A program made the position numbers and the translations under genes. From positions 102,243,201 through 102,307,200 of the forward strand of contig CM060955.1 in the NCBI GenBank assembly GCA_030765055.1: a DNA stretch of 64,000 nucleotides. The letters are read 5' to 3'. The notes below the pieces were generated by a model that saw only the letters and a list, made by a program, of their open reading frames with translations, did not search any database and was not told the DNA's origin. This document shows, piece after piece, positions 19,350-31,700 of the stretch (its first letter is position 1; every line of letters starts with the position of its first letter). The stretch comes from Mantis religiosa (taxonomy: Eukaryota > Arthropoda > Insecta > Mantodea > Mantidae).

Positions 19350-19850
19350 GATCTACCCGAATGTCGGAAGATCTTTGCCTTCTTCAAACCGGGAGCAATG
19401 GAAACTCCGGGGCTCTTTCAATAAGGCAATACCTGGAGTCTAAAATGCCTGCCCATCGACAACAACGTCAAGACGGGATGGAAAGGAGTACGCCACTTAC
19501 GCGCGTCAACCCCGCAGGGAAGACTACCGAATAGCCTCGTTGGGACCGCCTAGCGATCTAGCACAGCTTCTACTAGCTGTGCAGGCTAGTACCCGGTTCT
19601 TCTTAGGCAACCCTCTACCCCATCCGGGCGGCCGAAGCCTGGCCGGAGGTACCCGATCTCCCGCGTGTGTCGGAACACACTGCCCCCTCAAGTCCAGCCC
19701 AATCCGAACAGCTCCCATTCAGCGAGTGGCTCGAATGATTGGACCGAGGATCCTCTCTTAACATCAGAGGTACCACGAGTGCTAAGGGTCCGCAGCAATT
19801 GCACTAGAGCAGCTGAAGTGGACGGATCCCCTCCCTAGCGTCGCAATCTA
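19350..19850 (+). repeat. GC-rich dispersed repeat G, copy 1
   Basis: Aligns along its length with the reverse complement of 26713-27208. Shared blocks include ACGCCACTTACGCGCG, CCGGGCGGCC, TGGCCGGAGGTACCCGAT, CCCAATCCGAACA.CTCCCAT, AGAGGTACCACGAGTGCTA and GGGTCCGC, then GACGGATCCC near the end. It is GC-rich compared with the AT-rich surroundings. No protein frame is conserved between the two copies that I can see. Confidence 0.8.
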
Positions 19851-20984
19851 TATTGCGCGTGAAAGTCTTCTTAAATTTACTCATCAGGTTGGATATGTTT
19901 TACGTGCCGTAAATCTACAACACAGAGGCACCGGGTTTACTTAACCTTCCGCGGGAAACCATAATTAGGTGTTTTAAGCCCCAAAATTCCCACCGCCCTC
20001 CGCGCAAACTAGAGGCTAGCATCTTACAATAAGACAACGGAGGAATCCCATTCAAATCGTTAAGAGATTTTTGAGGACATGAAGGATTTCGAACACAAGG
20101 ACATGTAAAGGATAATCTGGAATGGCAGATTTTATAGAAAATATTGGCCCTAATCCTGGTGTATGTGGAACTTTATTATCTAAAACTTCATTTTTGAGTT
20201 ATGCTTTTTAATCAAGAACAAGCTTAAGATCACGTACGAGCACATGCGCGTATACCATAAGCGTGCGCCAAATGGGAGAGCACGCTGGCAGGAAGCTAGA
20301 TAAAAAGACACACCTTGAAAATCTGTTTACTATATCTATTACTTCGATGTTGAACTTTGGATTAACCATTTATACCATATAACATCAAGGTAAAAGGTAA
20401 AGGTAGCTCCAGGCAGATTACTATAATAGTGTAGCTACAAGTTTACATAGAACATTAATAAAAATACGATAGACCAGAATATTTTCCCAGCGGAGGCTAA
20501 AAGTTTTGAAACTGCAGCGACTAAAAGGAATCTGCAATAAAACAGGCGTAATTTTACGTAAATGTGTAGAATAAAATATACTGTGTTCTGTTTTATATGC
20601 ATTAGAAATGGAATGTAGCCGTAATAGAGCCCAAGGGTTTGGCTAAATCATGTTTATGTTTTTAGCCCCCTCCCCATTCTGAACAGTTACTGCACGAGTT
20701 TGTATTCGCGTCTGTCAGGAGAAACTCCAGTTTTTGATTACACACCGAATATTGCAATTTTTAATCACATTAAGCTTAATGTATGTTTAGTTATCTGTAA
20801 ACGTCGTTTACTTTAAAGGAATTACGTTTGATAAGATATTAAGCTCTAAATGGCAAGTTTTTTTGGGAACCATTTTAGTCACCATAAACTTATGGGAAAT
20901 TGTTCAATAAATGTTATTATTTTTGTTTAGTCTTTTTATATTTTATCACACCTATAACTTGAATTTTCGAGTTAGGCAGTTATT
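19851..20984. other. no gene seen
   Basis: 19870-20060 is moderately GC-rich and contains TTTTACGTGCCGTAAATCTAC, which looks like retroposon 3' sequence, but no partner copy was identified in the window. The remainder is AT-rich and unrecognised. Confidence 0.4.
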
Positions 20985-21090
20985 TTCTAACATCAAAGAT
21001 TCTGAAGCAAGAAAAGACTATTTAATTTGTCCTGTGCCAGTGAAATATCTTGGGGTGCTACAAGATATTCGACTTGCTTGGAACGCCCAC

Positions 21091-21324
21091 TTTTTTTTTT
21101 TTTGTAATTTACGTCCTCCAACGTTAAGTCACATCGGACGATGAATGAAATGGGTGAAATGTTGCTCAGATGAGCCCGGGGTCCAGAGAGCTTAGAGTTA
21201 CCTGCATTCATCTTTAAGGATAAGGGAAAACCCCGGAAAACCCTTATCCAGGTAACTTACTCTAACCGAAATTCGAACTCAGAACCTCTTGAACGTGAGG
21301 CAGACACTCTACCATCTACGCTAC
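21091..21324 (-). mobile_element. tRNA-derived SINE, family A, copy 2
   Basis: Minus-strand insertion into the Jockey-type LINE with target duplication CGCCCAC at 21084-21090 and 21325-21331. A-tail is the T run 21091-21103. B-box-like TCTGAGTTCGAATTTCGG, and the shared body GATAAGGGAAAACCC, match copy 1 at 3146-3386. Confidence 0.9.
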
Positions 21325-21619
21325 CGCCCACAACTGTCGGTCTGTTACACTTGGGCATGTCCGGCTCTCAAAAGTGTACCCTTTACTTAACAAGTGCACG
21401 TCATTTGCTTATGAATCCTCCCTGCTTCTTTACACATCTCTAGTCCATCCCATTTATACCTATGCAGCTCCAGTATGGGGTGCCACCAGGAAGACTACAA
21501 AATCTCTGCCGACTGCAAGTACTGCAAAACAGGGTGCTTCGTATACCTACAAATGCTCCATGGTGCATTAGAAACCAACAACTTCACCATGAATTTGGTC
21601 TTCTAACCGTTCATCAGTA

Positions 21620-21874
21620 TAGGCCGCGCCGTGGCTCAGTGGTTAGACCGCTTGGCTCTCACAAAGGCGGCCCGGGTTCGATACCAGGTGACCGATAAGT
21701 GAGATTTGTGGTGGACAACACGGCACTGGTGCGGGCTTTCTCCGGGACCTCCGGTTTCCCCCGCCATCTCACTCCATCGGTGCTCCATCTTCATCTCATG
21801 TATCATCAGTGTCACCGCCTGCGGTGCCGTATGTAGTAAAAGCGGGCGTTAAACACTACATACGTTTCATTTCA
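21620..21874 (+). mobile_element. tRNA-derived SINE, family C, copy 1
   Basis: Head GGCCGCGCCGTGGCTCAGTGG followed by TTAGACCGCTTGGCTCTC (A box and D arm) and CCCGGGTTCGATACCAGG (B box). The body has TGGTGGACAACACGGC and CATCAGTGTCACCGCCTGC; the end has GCGTTAAACACTACA and a short ATTTC-type tail. Target duplication GTTCATCAGTA (21609-21619) / GTTCACCAGTA (21875-21885) lies in the host LINE coding sequence. Confidence 0.92.
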
Positions 21875-22075
21875 GTTCACCAGTACATCCGCCGGATGGC
21901 ACGACCTTTCTTTTACCATCTCCAGAAGGTCCCAGGAGCTGTTAGGTACAATCTCGGCGCTCGCACTCGCCAACCAACTCGCCTCAAGTGCAGACTACCA
22001 CAAGATCTCCTGAGTGACCTCTCAAGTACTGACGACCCAGACGCGTGACTACTAGCATTACTACTATACTTATTT

Positions 22076-22719
22076 ATTTACTTCTTTACTCAATTCATGT
22101 TGCAGTGATCCTGTCATATTTAGATAGAGGAGCCGTTCACAGCTACCTCACTTGTTATGTATTTTATCACTAGATTTCTCTGTAACAAACATCTATAAAG
22201 GATATTTGGCGATCGATGGATAGTAATTTTTAAAAAATGGCCTGTAATACAATTTAGATAAACTTTATGCTGCACTTTTTTTCCTCAATTCCTTTCTTCT
22301 TTCACAAGTAGTTCTCACAATTCAAAGTGATCTTTTGACAATGGTTTAACAATTATTAGCTTAATACTTTTGTCAGAGATACAGAAATGTTGTGCAATAG
22401 CAAAAATGTGAAACAGTAAATTTTAAATAAATTGCTTTTTATAATTAGGTTTCAAAATGTGTAAAATTCAATAGCATATACCAAACGACCTTGCAATTTT
22501 AACTAATTAAAATTAAGAAATGCCTGCTCAACATTTGCATGATTCCCAAAAATATAACGCAGAAGTTTTATCAGAAAGTATAGATATTGTCACCTAATTA
22601 TCGGAATGCACGGCCGGCTAGCAGCAGGGTGGGCGACAGGAGGCATTCAGGCCATACCTACCCATTTATCTTGTAGCGCTAACGAGGGGATGGTTGGAGA
22701 AACATCACTAGCCATCTCT
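22076..22719. other. no gene seen
   Basis: AT-rich, possibly including the 3' UTR of the Jockey-type LINE (TTATTTATTTAC at 22068-22081). From about 22610 the sequence becomes GC-rich and may already belong to the solo LTR that follows. Confidence 0.4.
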
Positions 22720-23077
22720 TTCCCCTGCCCCTGACGTCTGGAACAGTCGGGATGACTCACTAAACCGCGAGGTTTCCAGAAACAGCGATCTTCCTATAGA
22801 AGGCTGCAGTGGACGAGTCAGTTCAGCTCTTGGCGAGCAGCGTGAGGAGCGCCGTGCTAGTGAACGGACTGGAGGACTGTGTACGTGTATCGGAGGAATT
22901 GTACGTAATTGTGAGTGTAGCGTGGACCCGTGACAAACGAAGTGGCGAATTGTAATCGTGTGCGCTACATAATTCTGTGTAATCGGCAAGTGTTCCAACT
23001 GTAGTTCGGTGGAAATAAAGAACATTTTGAGTTTGTGCAATTGGACTTTTAATTTCACGAACCCACACAGTCACAAT
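22720..23077 (+). mobile_element. probable solo LTR, same family as 1-513
   Basis: The 3' ~110 bp aligns with 400-513: TAATTCTG, AAATAAAGAACATTTT, AATTGGACTTTTAATT and ACGAACCCACACAGTCACAA. No primer-binding site or gag follows 23077, so only an LTR is left. AATAAA at 23016-23021 is a plausible polyadenylation signal. The 5' boundary is uncertain and could lie near 22610. Confidence 0.6.
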
Positions 23078-25662
23078 ATGTTTAGAGGTCCCATGTACAG
23101 AAGAAAGCCTATTTAAAAAACGATCCGAGTGTGTATGTGCATGCATGCTTGTCAGTCTGTGAATTGATTAACTAAAATGCGAAAAGTATGTTACATACAA
23201 ACTTGGTGTCTCCCAAAGATGGAACATCAGAACTTCCATAGAATATTTGGACACTTTCTGCTTGGCCCTAAATATTCTCATTTAAGGTTTTATATTTTAG
23301 GAATTTTTCATGGAAAGTAACGTATGTTTGTAGAAAATAGTTCTCTTCATTCTGAATGACGTTTACGTAATTTGTGAAACATAAGAGGTACAAAATCTTA
23401 CGACAAAAAACGATATATCTTAGTAAATTGCAAAATTTACATTACGTAATTACTGTATGGTTTAATCACTTTAGATACATGTTTTGTTATTGGTTTGAGT
23501 TTTCAAATACTCTACACACCTCTCTGTTGTAAACTGCTAATATTTTTTGAGTTAATTCATACAGAGTAAATTTCACTATCCACCTCCTTGCTGTAGGATA
23601 GTAGTCTACATGGCGTTCAAAGTATCCCAACTATAAATTTGGGTTGGAGTGAGCTATTTCATTTTTGTTCCACATATCAGCTAACTCTAAGCTCCAGGAG
23701 CCGAGGTCTCTTTCGCGCATTATGCCAACCATTTCGATCATTCACTATTCGATATCTACCACAGCTAAATGATGTTAATTAGTCATCAAAACAGTAAAAG
23801 ATATGACATCTTGATATTTGAATAAAAGCTTCTGCCTCAAAACGACATTTCAAAACCTCTCGTAGCAATCGGCTTTGACTGGTTTTGCTATGACTTTACA
23901 ATGTCGCAAAAAGTTACTAACAAGCTGAATTATTAAAAGCGATTGTAGCAATTTAGAATAAAAAGGCGTATTTTACAAGGTTTGTTGAATTGCCCGTTGG
24001 CTTTCCCTTTCAAACCTTCTAAACCTGCCCTTTTAAATCTTTATGAAGTACTGTGATTTTTTTCCTGTAATATTTAAATATATTCGATAATATATTAACT
24101 ATATCTGCAGATTAGCGTTTTTATTTAAGTGAATATGTCGTAAATACTGCCAAAGACCTATGGTCTTACATAGTCTCTAGCAACAAAAATAATAGCGCAT
24201 CCATATACTGTCCAGCAACGAAAAGAAGGTCGCTGAAAGGAATGTGCTGTCTTACACAGTGGGACAAGGACAGCGAATGTGTGTGACAGAGAATGCATGC
24301 TACACAAGGAGCAGAACCGTTAAAAACATGCGCCTTATTCACTCTGTAAACTAAGACCGAGAAGATTCATTCACAAAATTATAAACTGTCAGAATGTTTT
24401 TAAATGGTCTGTAACTGTACTGACATGGGGTGTCATAGACCTGTCCGGGAAGAGTGTGGGTACGTTTTCCAACCCTGCGTCTCAGGCCTCGGAGACTTAC
24501 TCTGCTGTAGAGTACAGTACTACTAATCGTGCAAGCCGGTTCTCTGTTTGCTCCTAGGAAAAATTATAAGATAAAATAGACTTTGAACACGGTTGCTATT
24601 TCCTTGCACTTTGACTGCAAAAGTAGTTAATTGCGCACAGGTTTTCACTGCAAATCTCCTTCCAGTGATGCGGGTCAATCAGAAATTCAGTAACTCAGAG
24701 ACTGGTGCCTCAAATTCTCTCCGCTTGTTTGTAAAACAATATAACAGATGCCAACGTAGAGTAATGTCGGAAGCCTAATTATATAAATTTAGCCTAAGTA
24801 TGGTAAATTTTAAGCTAAGGAGTGGAAGTATTTCTTCCAGTGAATATTTTCCAGGATTACAGAACTATCGTCCTGCAGAAAATACTGGTGTTTGGAAATA
24901 CACGCAGTTAAACAGTAGAAATTCTTTCATATGTTAATGCTTCTAACATTCACGCCGCTTAATTTGAAATTAACAGTAGTAGCTGAGACAGTGGCTTATG
25001 TGCCCCATGAGTCTGAGGCAGGTCATACAGTAGAGGTATTTTCTCAAAATGCGTGTGCTTTTAATTTAAGCAAACTGTTGAGCTTTGAGATCATTAACAA
25101 GAGATCCCGTGGCTCCACTAATGCAAACACAAATCTTTCATTTCGTTATCACCTGGTTGTGTTGATAATTCAGGGTTTAAATGTGAAAAGATTATGATAT
25201 TATTATCAACACTACAAGATCATGAAGCTCTATATATCTAGAAATTATTACTTGTAAATAATCGACTTAGTAGTTGACATCGGAATGTGAGATTCATAAT
25301 TTTATAAATAAACTAGATGTGACGCTACATGTTATTTGTTTGTAGTATAGATGTTTGAGCTTGGAGATATTTTGTCATAAAATCCCTGAATCAGGCTTTG
25401 TTGTTTGGACCAGCTCATGTCGCTAGCTAATCGTAACTGAACATAACAGCTTTAATGTTTTGTTTTGTTTTCTCCTGACATTATGTTATACATAAAAGGT
25501 CCAGTAGGTATAGTTTAGTCAGCAATAACAGTGTTTGAGATATTTGCAAAAGTTTGTGAAGTCATAGCTTTGTATTTACCACTTCCCTTTTGCTTCTGAA
25601 AATTTTCCTTAATACATGAAATAGAATAATAGAATAGAATCTTTGTGTTCTTGTTAAGTATA
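23078..25662. other. no gene seen
   Basis: Over 2.5 kb of mostly AT-rich DNA. 24180-24560 is a less AT-rich patch with no recognisable gene. Frames at 24593-24778 and 24931-25197 lack domains. Nothing was recognised on either strand. Confidence 0.5.
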
Positions 25663-25664
25663 TA

Positions 25665-26699
25665 CGAGGGGGTATCGTAAAGTTTTGATGATCACGCGGT
25701 GGTTTTTAAACTAGAATGATGCAAATTTTTCAGTATCATCACTGATCCATTGGCCGCGCCGTGGCTCAGTGGTTAGACAACTTGGCTCTCACCTAGGCGG
25801 CCCGGGTTCGATCCCAGGCGACTGCAAAGTGAGATTTTGGTGGACAACACGGCGCTGGGGCGGGTTTTCTCCGTAACCTCCTTTCTCCCCCGCCATCTCA
25901 TTCCAACGGTGCTCCATCTTCATCTCATGTACCATCAGTGTCACCGCCTGCGGTGCCGTATGTAGTAAAAGAGGGCGTTAAACACTACACATTTCATTTC
26001 ATTTCACTGATCCATAATGTTGGTAGTTTCAGTGATTTGAGTCCTTTTTCTTACAGTGAATGCCGGAAATGACTGAGGTGTAAGATGGAGAAAATTGATT
26101 CAAACTGGTCACCTGTACTGACAGAGGAGCCAAGAGCTGGTAGACCGTCAATGACAGACGATGCTGTCACAGTGAAGAGAGTGGAGTGTTTAATACTGGA
26201 AGACAAACGAGCAACCATCCAAATGATCATTAATGAGACACATCTTAGTTATGGTAGTGTGTGGAAAATTATTCATGACAAACTGCACACGTCTAAGGTG
26301 TCTGCACGGTGTTTTCGACGTTTGCTAACCCCTATCCAAAAGCAAACAAGGCGTGACCTTTAAAGATAGATGTTGATGCTGTTGAAACAGGATGAAGGTG
26401 ACTTTCTAGATCGTCTGCTAACCATGGATGCATCTTGGTTCTATCAACATGATCCAGGGACAAAAACATGAGCATGTAATGGAAACATACCGATTCCCCC
26501 CTCCCAAAAAGGCAAATGTGCAAAAGTCTCGGATGGGTCATGCTTTCAGTTTTCTGGGACTGTCGTGGAGTCATCCTTACAGATTATCTTGCCAAGGGTC
26601 AAGCCATCGCTGGCAGATATTATTGCAATCTTCTGGACAAGTTACGATCAGCTCTGATTAAGAAACAACGTGGTATGCCCTCCAAAGATGTTCGTCTTC
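25665..26699 (+). pseudogene. mariner transposase pseudogene, 3'-truncated, with left terminus
   Basis: Left end CGAGGGGGTATCGTAAAGTT follows TA at 25663-25664, typical of mariner. The coding part begins near 26085: LTEEPRAGRPSMTDDAVTVK, then LEDKRATIQMIINETHLSYG (second HTH), VSARCFRRLLTPIQKQTRRD (linker), and after a frameshift TMDASWFYQHDPGTK. There the first catalytic Asp is kept but DETW has become DASW. It continues through VFWDCRGVILTDYLAKGQAI to SALIKKQRGMPSKDVRLL. The element is cut off just before the expected HDN motif, so the second and third catalytic residues and right terminus are lost. A SINE lies in the untranslated 5' region. Confidence 0.85.
25751..26004 (+). mobile_element. 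tRNA-derived SINE, family C, copy 2
   Basis: Near-identical structure to 21620-21874. B box CCCGGGTTCGATCCCAGG; tail ATTTCATTTC. The target duplication CACTGATCCAT at 25740-25750 and 26005-26015 is perfect. It inserted between the mariner terminus and its coding region. Confidence 0.93.
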
Positions 26700-26712
26700 T
26701 GTCTCACAGACA

Positions 26713-27208
26713 CCCCGTAGGGGAAGGGATCCGTCCCTTTTAGCTGCCAAAGTGCGGGCGCTACGGACCCCTAGCACTCGTGGTACCTCTGACGTTACTA
26801 GAGGAACCTCGGGCCGAACATAACGAGCCCCTCCCGCATGGGAGTTGTTCGGATTGGGTTGGTCTCGAGGGGGCAGTTGGTTCCCGTCACCCACGGGCAA
26901 CTGGGTACCTCCGGCCAGGTCGCCAGGGCCGCCCGGAGGGGGCAGAGGGTTGTCCTATAAGTCCCGGGGACTAGCCTGCAGAGCTAGTAGCTGGTGAGCT
27001 AGACACTGGCGCCCCTACCAAGGTTATTTGGTAGCTGGTTCATTAAGGACTGGCGCGTATGTGGCGTATCCACATCCGTCCTGTTTGCCGTAAGGCAGAC
27101 GGGGGGGCAGCTTATAAAATAGGTGCTGTCCTAATGGAAATAACAGATGAGGCCCGGGTTCCCGGTCCTACGGGGCTGGGGCTTATGGGAAGTAGACCTC
27201 GGCGAGTA
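26713..27208 (-). repeat. GC-rich dispersed repeat G, copy 2, with 13-bp target duplication
   Basis: Reverse-oriented match to 19350-19850. It is flanked by TGTCTCACAGACA at 26700-26712 and again at 27209-27221, a 13-bp perfect duplication typical of LINE-mended retroposition. It separates the mariner remnant from the LINE fold-back. No poly-A tail or tRNA head was recognised. Confidence 0.85.
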
Positions 27209-27218
27209 TGTCTCACAG

Positions 27219-27470
27219 ACAGTCTAGAAGGTAGAAGAGTGTTTGACGTTCTGAAAAATTTCAAACACTCTTCTACCTTCTAGACTGTCTGTCCATTCTT
27301 TTTGCCATTTATCTTTTAAACTATTTTTAATCACCCAAGATTTGTTTATAATATAACTGGAGTCAGAACAAACAAATCTTGGGTGATTAAAAATAGTTTA
27401 AAAGATAAATGGCAAAAACAATGGACAGACAGTCTAGAAGGTAGAAGAGTGTTTGAAATTTTTCAGAACG
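27219..27470. repeat. fold-back of LINE coding sequence (three partial copies)
   Basis: 27251-27345 is the reverse complement of 27371-27466 with about one mismatch, separated by ~25 bp. A further direct copy of 32 bases (ACAGACAGTCTAGAAGG... at 27219-27250) sits before it and pairs with the first part of the inverted arm. All three come from the start of the LINE C-terminal fragment that follows. Such 5' inversions are known from twin priming in LINE insertion, but here the inverted piece duplicates sequence kept in the main copy. Confidence 0.9.
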
Positions 27471-27961
27471 TCAAAGAGAGACTAAAATTGAATTTTATTC
27501 AACCAACAAAGGGATTTATACATTATATAACTGGACACGGACCTTATAAGACCTATTGGAAGAAAATCAATAAAACTGAAAATGATATATGTGAATTATG
27601 TAACAAACAAGATAATCCTGAACATGTAGTATTTGAATGTGGAAGATATGCAATTCACCAACAAGAAGAGAGGCATGCGCTAGCAGGATATATCGTATAT
27701 GACATAATTCGAGATCAACAATTGGTAAATAAATTACAAGTTTTGACTAACTTTGTAAGTAAGAAAGCATGGGAGGTAAAAATATTCAAAGGAGAAAGAG
27801 TTGATAATAGGCGAAGAATAGTACAAGATCCAAGAAGGAGTTCTAGAATACAAAATAGGATAAGACGGGAAGAATTATTGAATAATCTAACAATGGAGTT
27901 GACTGCATGGGCGGCGGAGGGAGAGAGTGATGGCAGAGGCCATGGTGGACTACAGAATTAG
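27371..27961 (+). pseudogene. LINE ORF2 C-terminal fragment with CCHC zinc knuckle
   Basis: About 195 open codons with no in-frame ATG near the start, ending at 27961. It reads KDKWQKQWTDSLEGRRVFEI, then FIHYITGHGPYKTYWKKINK, then CELCNKQDNPEHVVFEC, a Cx2Cx7Hx4C knuckle with all four ligands. A basic tail with RRIVQDPRRSSRIQNRIRRE follows. 'LxxLLTGHGxFxxYL' plus CCHC is the post-RNase H C-terminus of R1/Jockey/I-type LINEs. RT and RNase H are missing (5' truncation). The frame is intact, so this is one of the younger fragments in the window. The 3' UTR (27962-28197) contains AATAAAG at 28131 and leads into the TTTA array. Confidence 0.8.
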
Positions 27962-28197
27962 TAGATTTAGATATAGATTTAGGAAATAAGGATTTTGTAA
28001 TTTTTATAGTTGTTTTCTTTTGTTTTTTGCTTTTTTGTGTTTATTTCTGTTATTTTATTTCATTTTATTTTTGTAGAGTAGTTTTCTGAGAGATTTGTAT
28101 AATTATAACATTTGTAAGGATTTTATGGAAAAATAAAGAGAAAATTTGGATATATGCCCCGGTATAGTTGTCTAGGTGCCGGGGTAGAATATTCAGA

Positions 28198-28923
<726 letters not shown>

Positions 28924-31700
28924 GTCTCACAATGCACCAAGGCATTCATCTCAGGTTGCAGTTGACAAATCAAGAGAATGTGGCGACCGCACAACATTCA
29001 TCTGTTTACGGAGGAAATCTAGCATAGATGGAATTTTACCTCTGCAATTGAAGAACATTTGAACTATCGGGCTTCGTTTTAACTTGGCATACCGATTGAT
29101 TCCATTTACATTGAGAAAAAGACTTTCTACACATGTCAGCTATGCTGATTTAATGAGTGATCACGTAAAAAGGCCTATAAGATGAGGCATAAAAGAGAGC
29201 AAACGATTAATACTGTAGGGAATTCCGGGGACTTTTAAAAATTGTACCTTCAAACATATATCAGCTTATATGGTTATTACTTTATTTTTATTAATAATAC
29301 TTACAAAGATATGTGTAAATGACTAATGAAGGTACAGTAGGGACAGTAGGGTTTTGTTGGACTACATTAGACGTAGGAGTAGAAGATATCATAAATACAC
29401 CATTAAAGTATTTTAAATACCAGAATGTAAGGTGCAACATTTTGCAAATGCACCTTAAATGTAATGCCTGTGCCTGTATTTAGGTTATTGCTTTAAAATT
29501 ATTATTAACTGCATGAAATATACCAGTATATTCTTTTCATTTCCCTTGAGTTCGCATTCTTTGAATTTTCGATTCTGTCTGAACATTTGTGACGTCAAGA
29601 CTGAACAACGAAAACGTCGAAAACGTGAATAGATTTTCGGGCCTACTTGTGTCTAAGTTAAACAGCATTTTGCTTTCAAGCTAATGTCTTAAAGCAACGT
29701 ATAGCTGTTCCGTTTCTGTTTATTTTTAGATCGATCACGTTTTTAAGACTTGTCAGACGAAAGAAGAGAAACTCTCGGAAGCTTTAAAATGCCATGGTAT
29801 TTTACCTTTTCCTCTTCCGAAGGAGCAGCCAAAGGGGAACATGGAGAGAGAATGCCTCTTTATATTTCTCTAACAATAAGTAGATGAGCTTACCGTGAAG
29901 CATGGCTTTAGGGAGTCAACAAACAAGGCTTTACATCATCAAAAACATCTGAGCTATGTTTAAGAATGTTCAAGAATCCTTTGCCGAAATGGCAGTTTGG
30001 CAAGAAAATTGAATGCCAATTAAATTGTACAAAACTGAATAGTTTTGCTTTATTTTCAAATGCTGGACTCCCTAAAGTGTCTCGTAATGAATCAAAGGAA
30101 ATATGGAAATCGTTTTCCCATATCTTTATCAGCTGATGTATTAGTTTCACAATACTTAAGTATAACTAAAGCTACCAACGAATCCATAATTAACTAGTGT
30201 ACAAAATCAAAATCAAGTTTTATAACTGCTTTATTATGGAGTGAGTGGCTGCGTCTATCATATAAAGCCGATTTGTAACGCCCAAGTTTAAATCCCACGA
30301 TTTTTCAAGGCCGTAGCCGAATTCTTTAAGCTTTTCCCATCTACCATGCATTTCTTTACCGTATTTTGTTTCATTAATTTTCTTATTCATGTTTCAGGTG
30401 TTTTTTCTTGATTTCATCGTGAGGGATGTCAGACACATAGCATGGAGTATTCCCGTGGATACTAGAGGGCTGCCTAGTACGACAGGTCGTTCATTGCTTT
30501 CTCTGATCTGCTTAAGTAGTGGGACGTGTCTTAGAGGAAGGCTTTCACGCGTCTCGAGTTAGTATGCTTGTACTCTATTGCCTCCGTGGTTCCGTCAATT
30601 CATCTTTCCTTTTGAGGGTGGTAGCCCACACATCTCTAACGTAGGTTGCAGTATGACAATTGTCACCTGCCGTTGTATATTAGTCTACTAAGCGTATTAA
30701 TATCGCTTGCCAAAACAAACTAAAATATTAATTAATATTAAATTAATATTACGTTGCACTTAGCATGGAATCAGAGCAGTAAGGTTGGACTGTAAATGCG
30801 TGCCCTCATTTCTCTTTTGAACTGTATAATGTTCCCTTAGACAATTCCAAAGAGAGTGATTGGTAGAGAGGAGGAGATCTATTAACTTGCTTTGCTTATC
30901 TGGTGTTTTTAAAAGTACACATATTTGTATATTTAGTTGCCTGGGCTTTTAAACTACATCTCTTTCAGGACAATGTATTATTTTTAGAAACTTCATATTT
31001 ATTCTTTTTGGTTACGATGATTCTTTTTGTTGCATTTTACTGGCTTTATATTAGTAGATAGTTTCAACAGTTGTTCTGTTGTTACACGCCTATGTCCATA
31101 ATCGACAGCTGAGAAATGCTATACTACTGAGAGGAAAATTTTAATGTTCCTTCTGTGTCAGATTTTACAGGATTTCTGTGAGAAAACTTTAATGTGCTAA
31201 AATTAAGATACATTTTTGTATATTTTAATGTGATTACATTAAATGTTTTGCTAACAATTCTGGTCGCATTGTAGAATCCAAAGAAAAGTACGTGTTTCCT
31301 TCACATTACTTTCCCGTGAAAGGCTGCTTGATTTTACTCCGAGGGTTCTTTAACAAGCTTGAGAATTTTTCACGTGTTGTAAATCTACTAGGGGTCAAAC
31401 GAAAGCCCTAAAAAGTTTTGTTAATGAACAAAAATGGTGCAAAAGTGTATTATTTATTGAGATAGTTCAGCACATTCTGCAGCGCGTAGGAAGTGTACGA
31501 ATTCCTCTGAAAAAAAAAAGTTTCGATCGTGTGTGCAGACACTGCCTGCACCCCTCCACCGTATCTGAATTTAAAATTTGGTAATTATTTGGTCAGTATA
31601 TCAGATATGGAAGATATCAAAGTGGAGTTCATTATTGTAACTATGGTTACAGCTGTTGCCTGGATAGTATATGAAATCGCTCATTGTTGACATATGAACC
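28924..31700. other. no gene seen
   Basis: AT-rich. At 30240-30310 there is a weak tRNA-like pattern (TATCATATAAAGCCGATT... GTTTAAATCCCACG), too decayed to call. Nothing else stands out; 29908-30150 on minus is an uninformative 80-codon frame. Confidence 0.45.

Larger units (their letters stand above)
20985..22075 (+). pseudogene. Jockey-type LINE C-terminal fragment carrying two SINEs
   Basis: Three LINE blocks are separated by SINEs. Block 1 (to 21090) ends VPVKYLGVLQDIRLAWNAH. Block 2 (21332-21619) reads YPLLNKCTSFAYESSLLLYT, HPIYTYAAPVWGATRKTT, then in another frame LCRLQVLQNRVLRIPTNAPW and LLTVHQY. Block 3 (21875-22048) continues IRRMARPFFYHLQKVPGAVR and ends LSDLSSTDDPDA with a stop at 22046-22048. 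Joining across the SINE duplications restores the expected order of a Jockey-clade C-terminus. It is a different family from 9720-10535, with the same conserved 'YTYAxxVWG' and 'LQVLQNR' signatures. The RT catalytic motifs are absent. Confidence 0.85.

Noticed and set aside
30230..30320. Possible SINE head (TATCATATAAAGCC ... GTTTAAATCCCACG)
   Set aside because: A and B boxes too degenerate and no body or partner copy.
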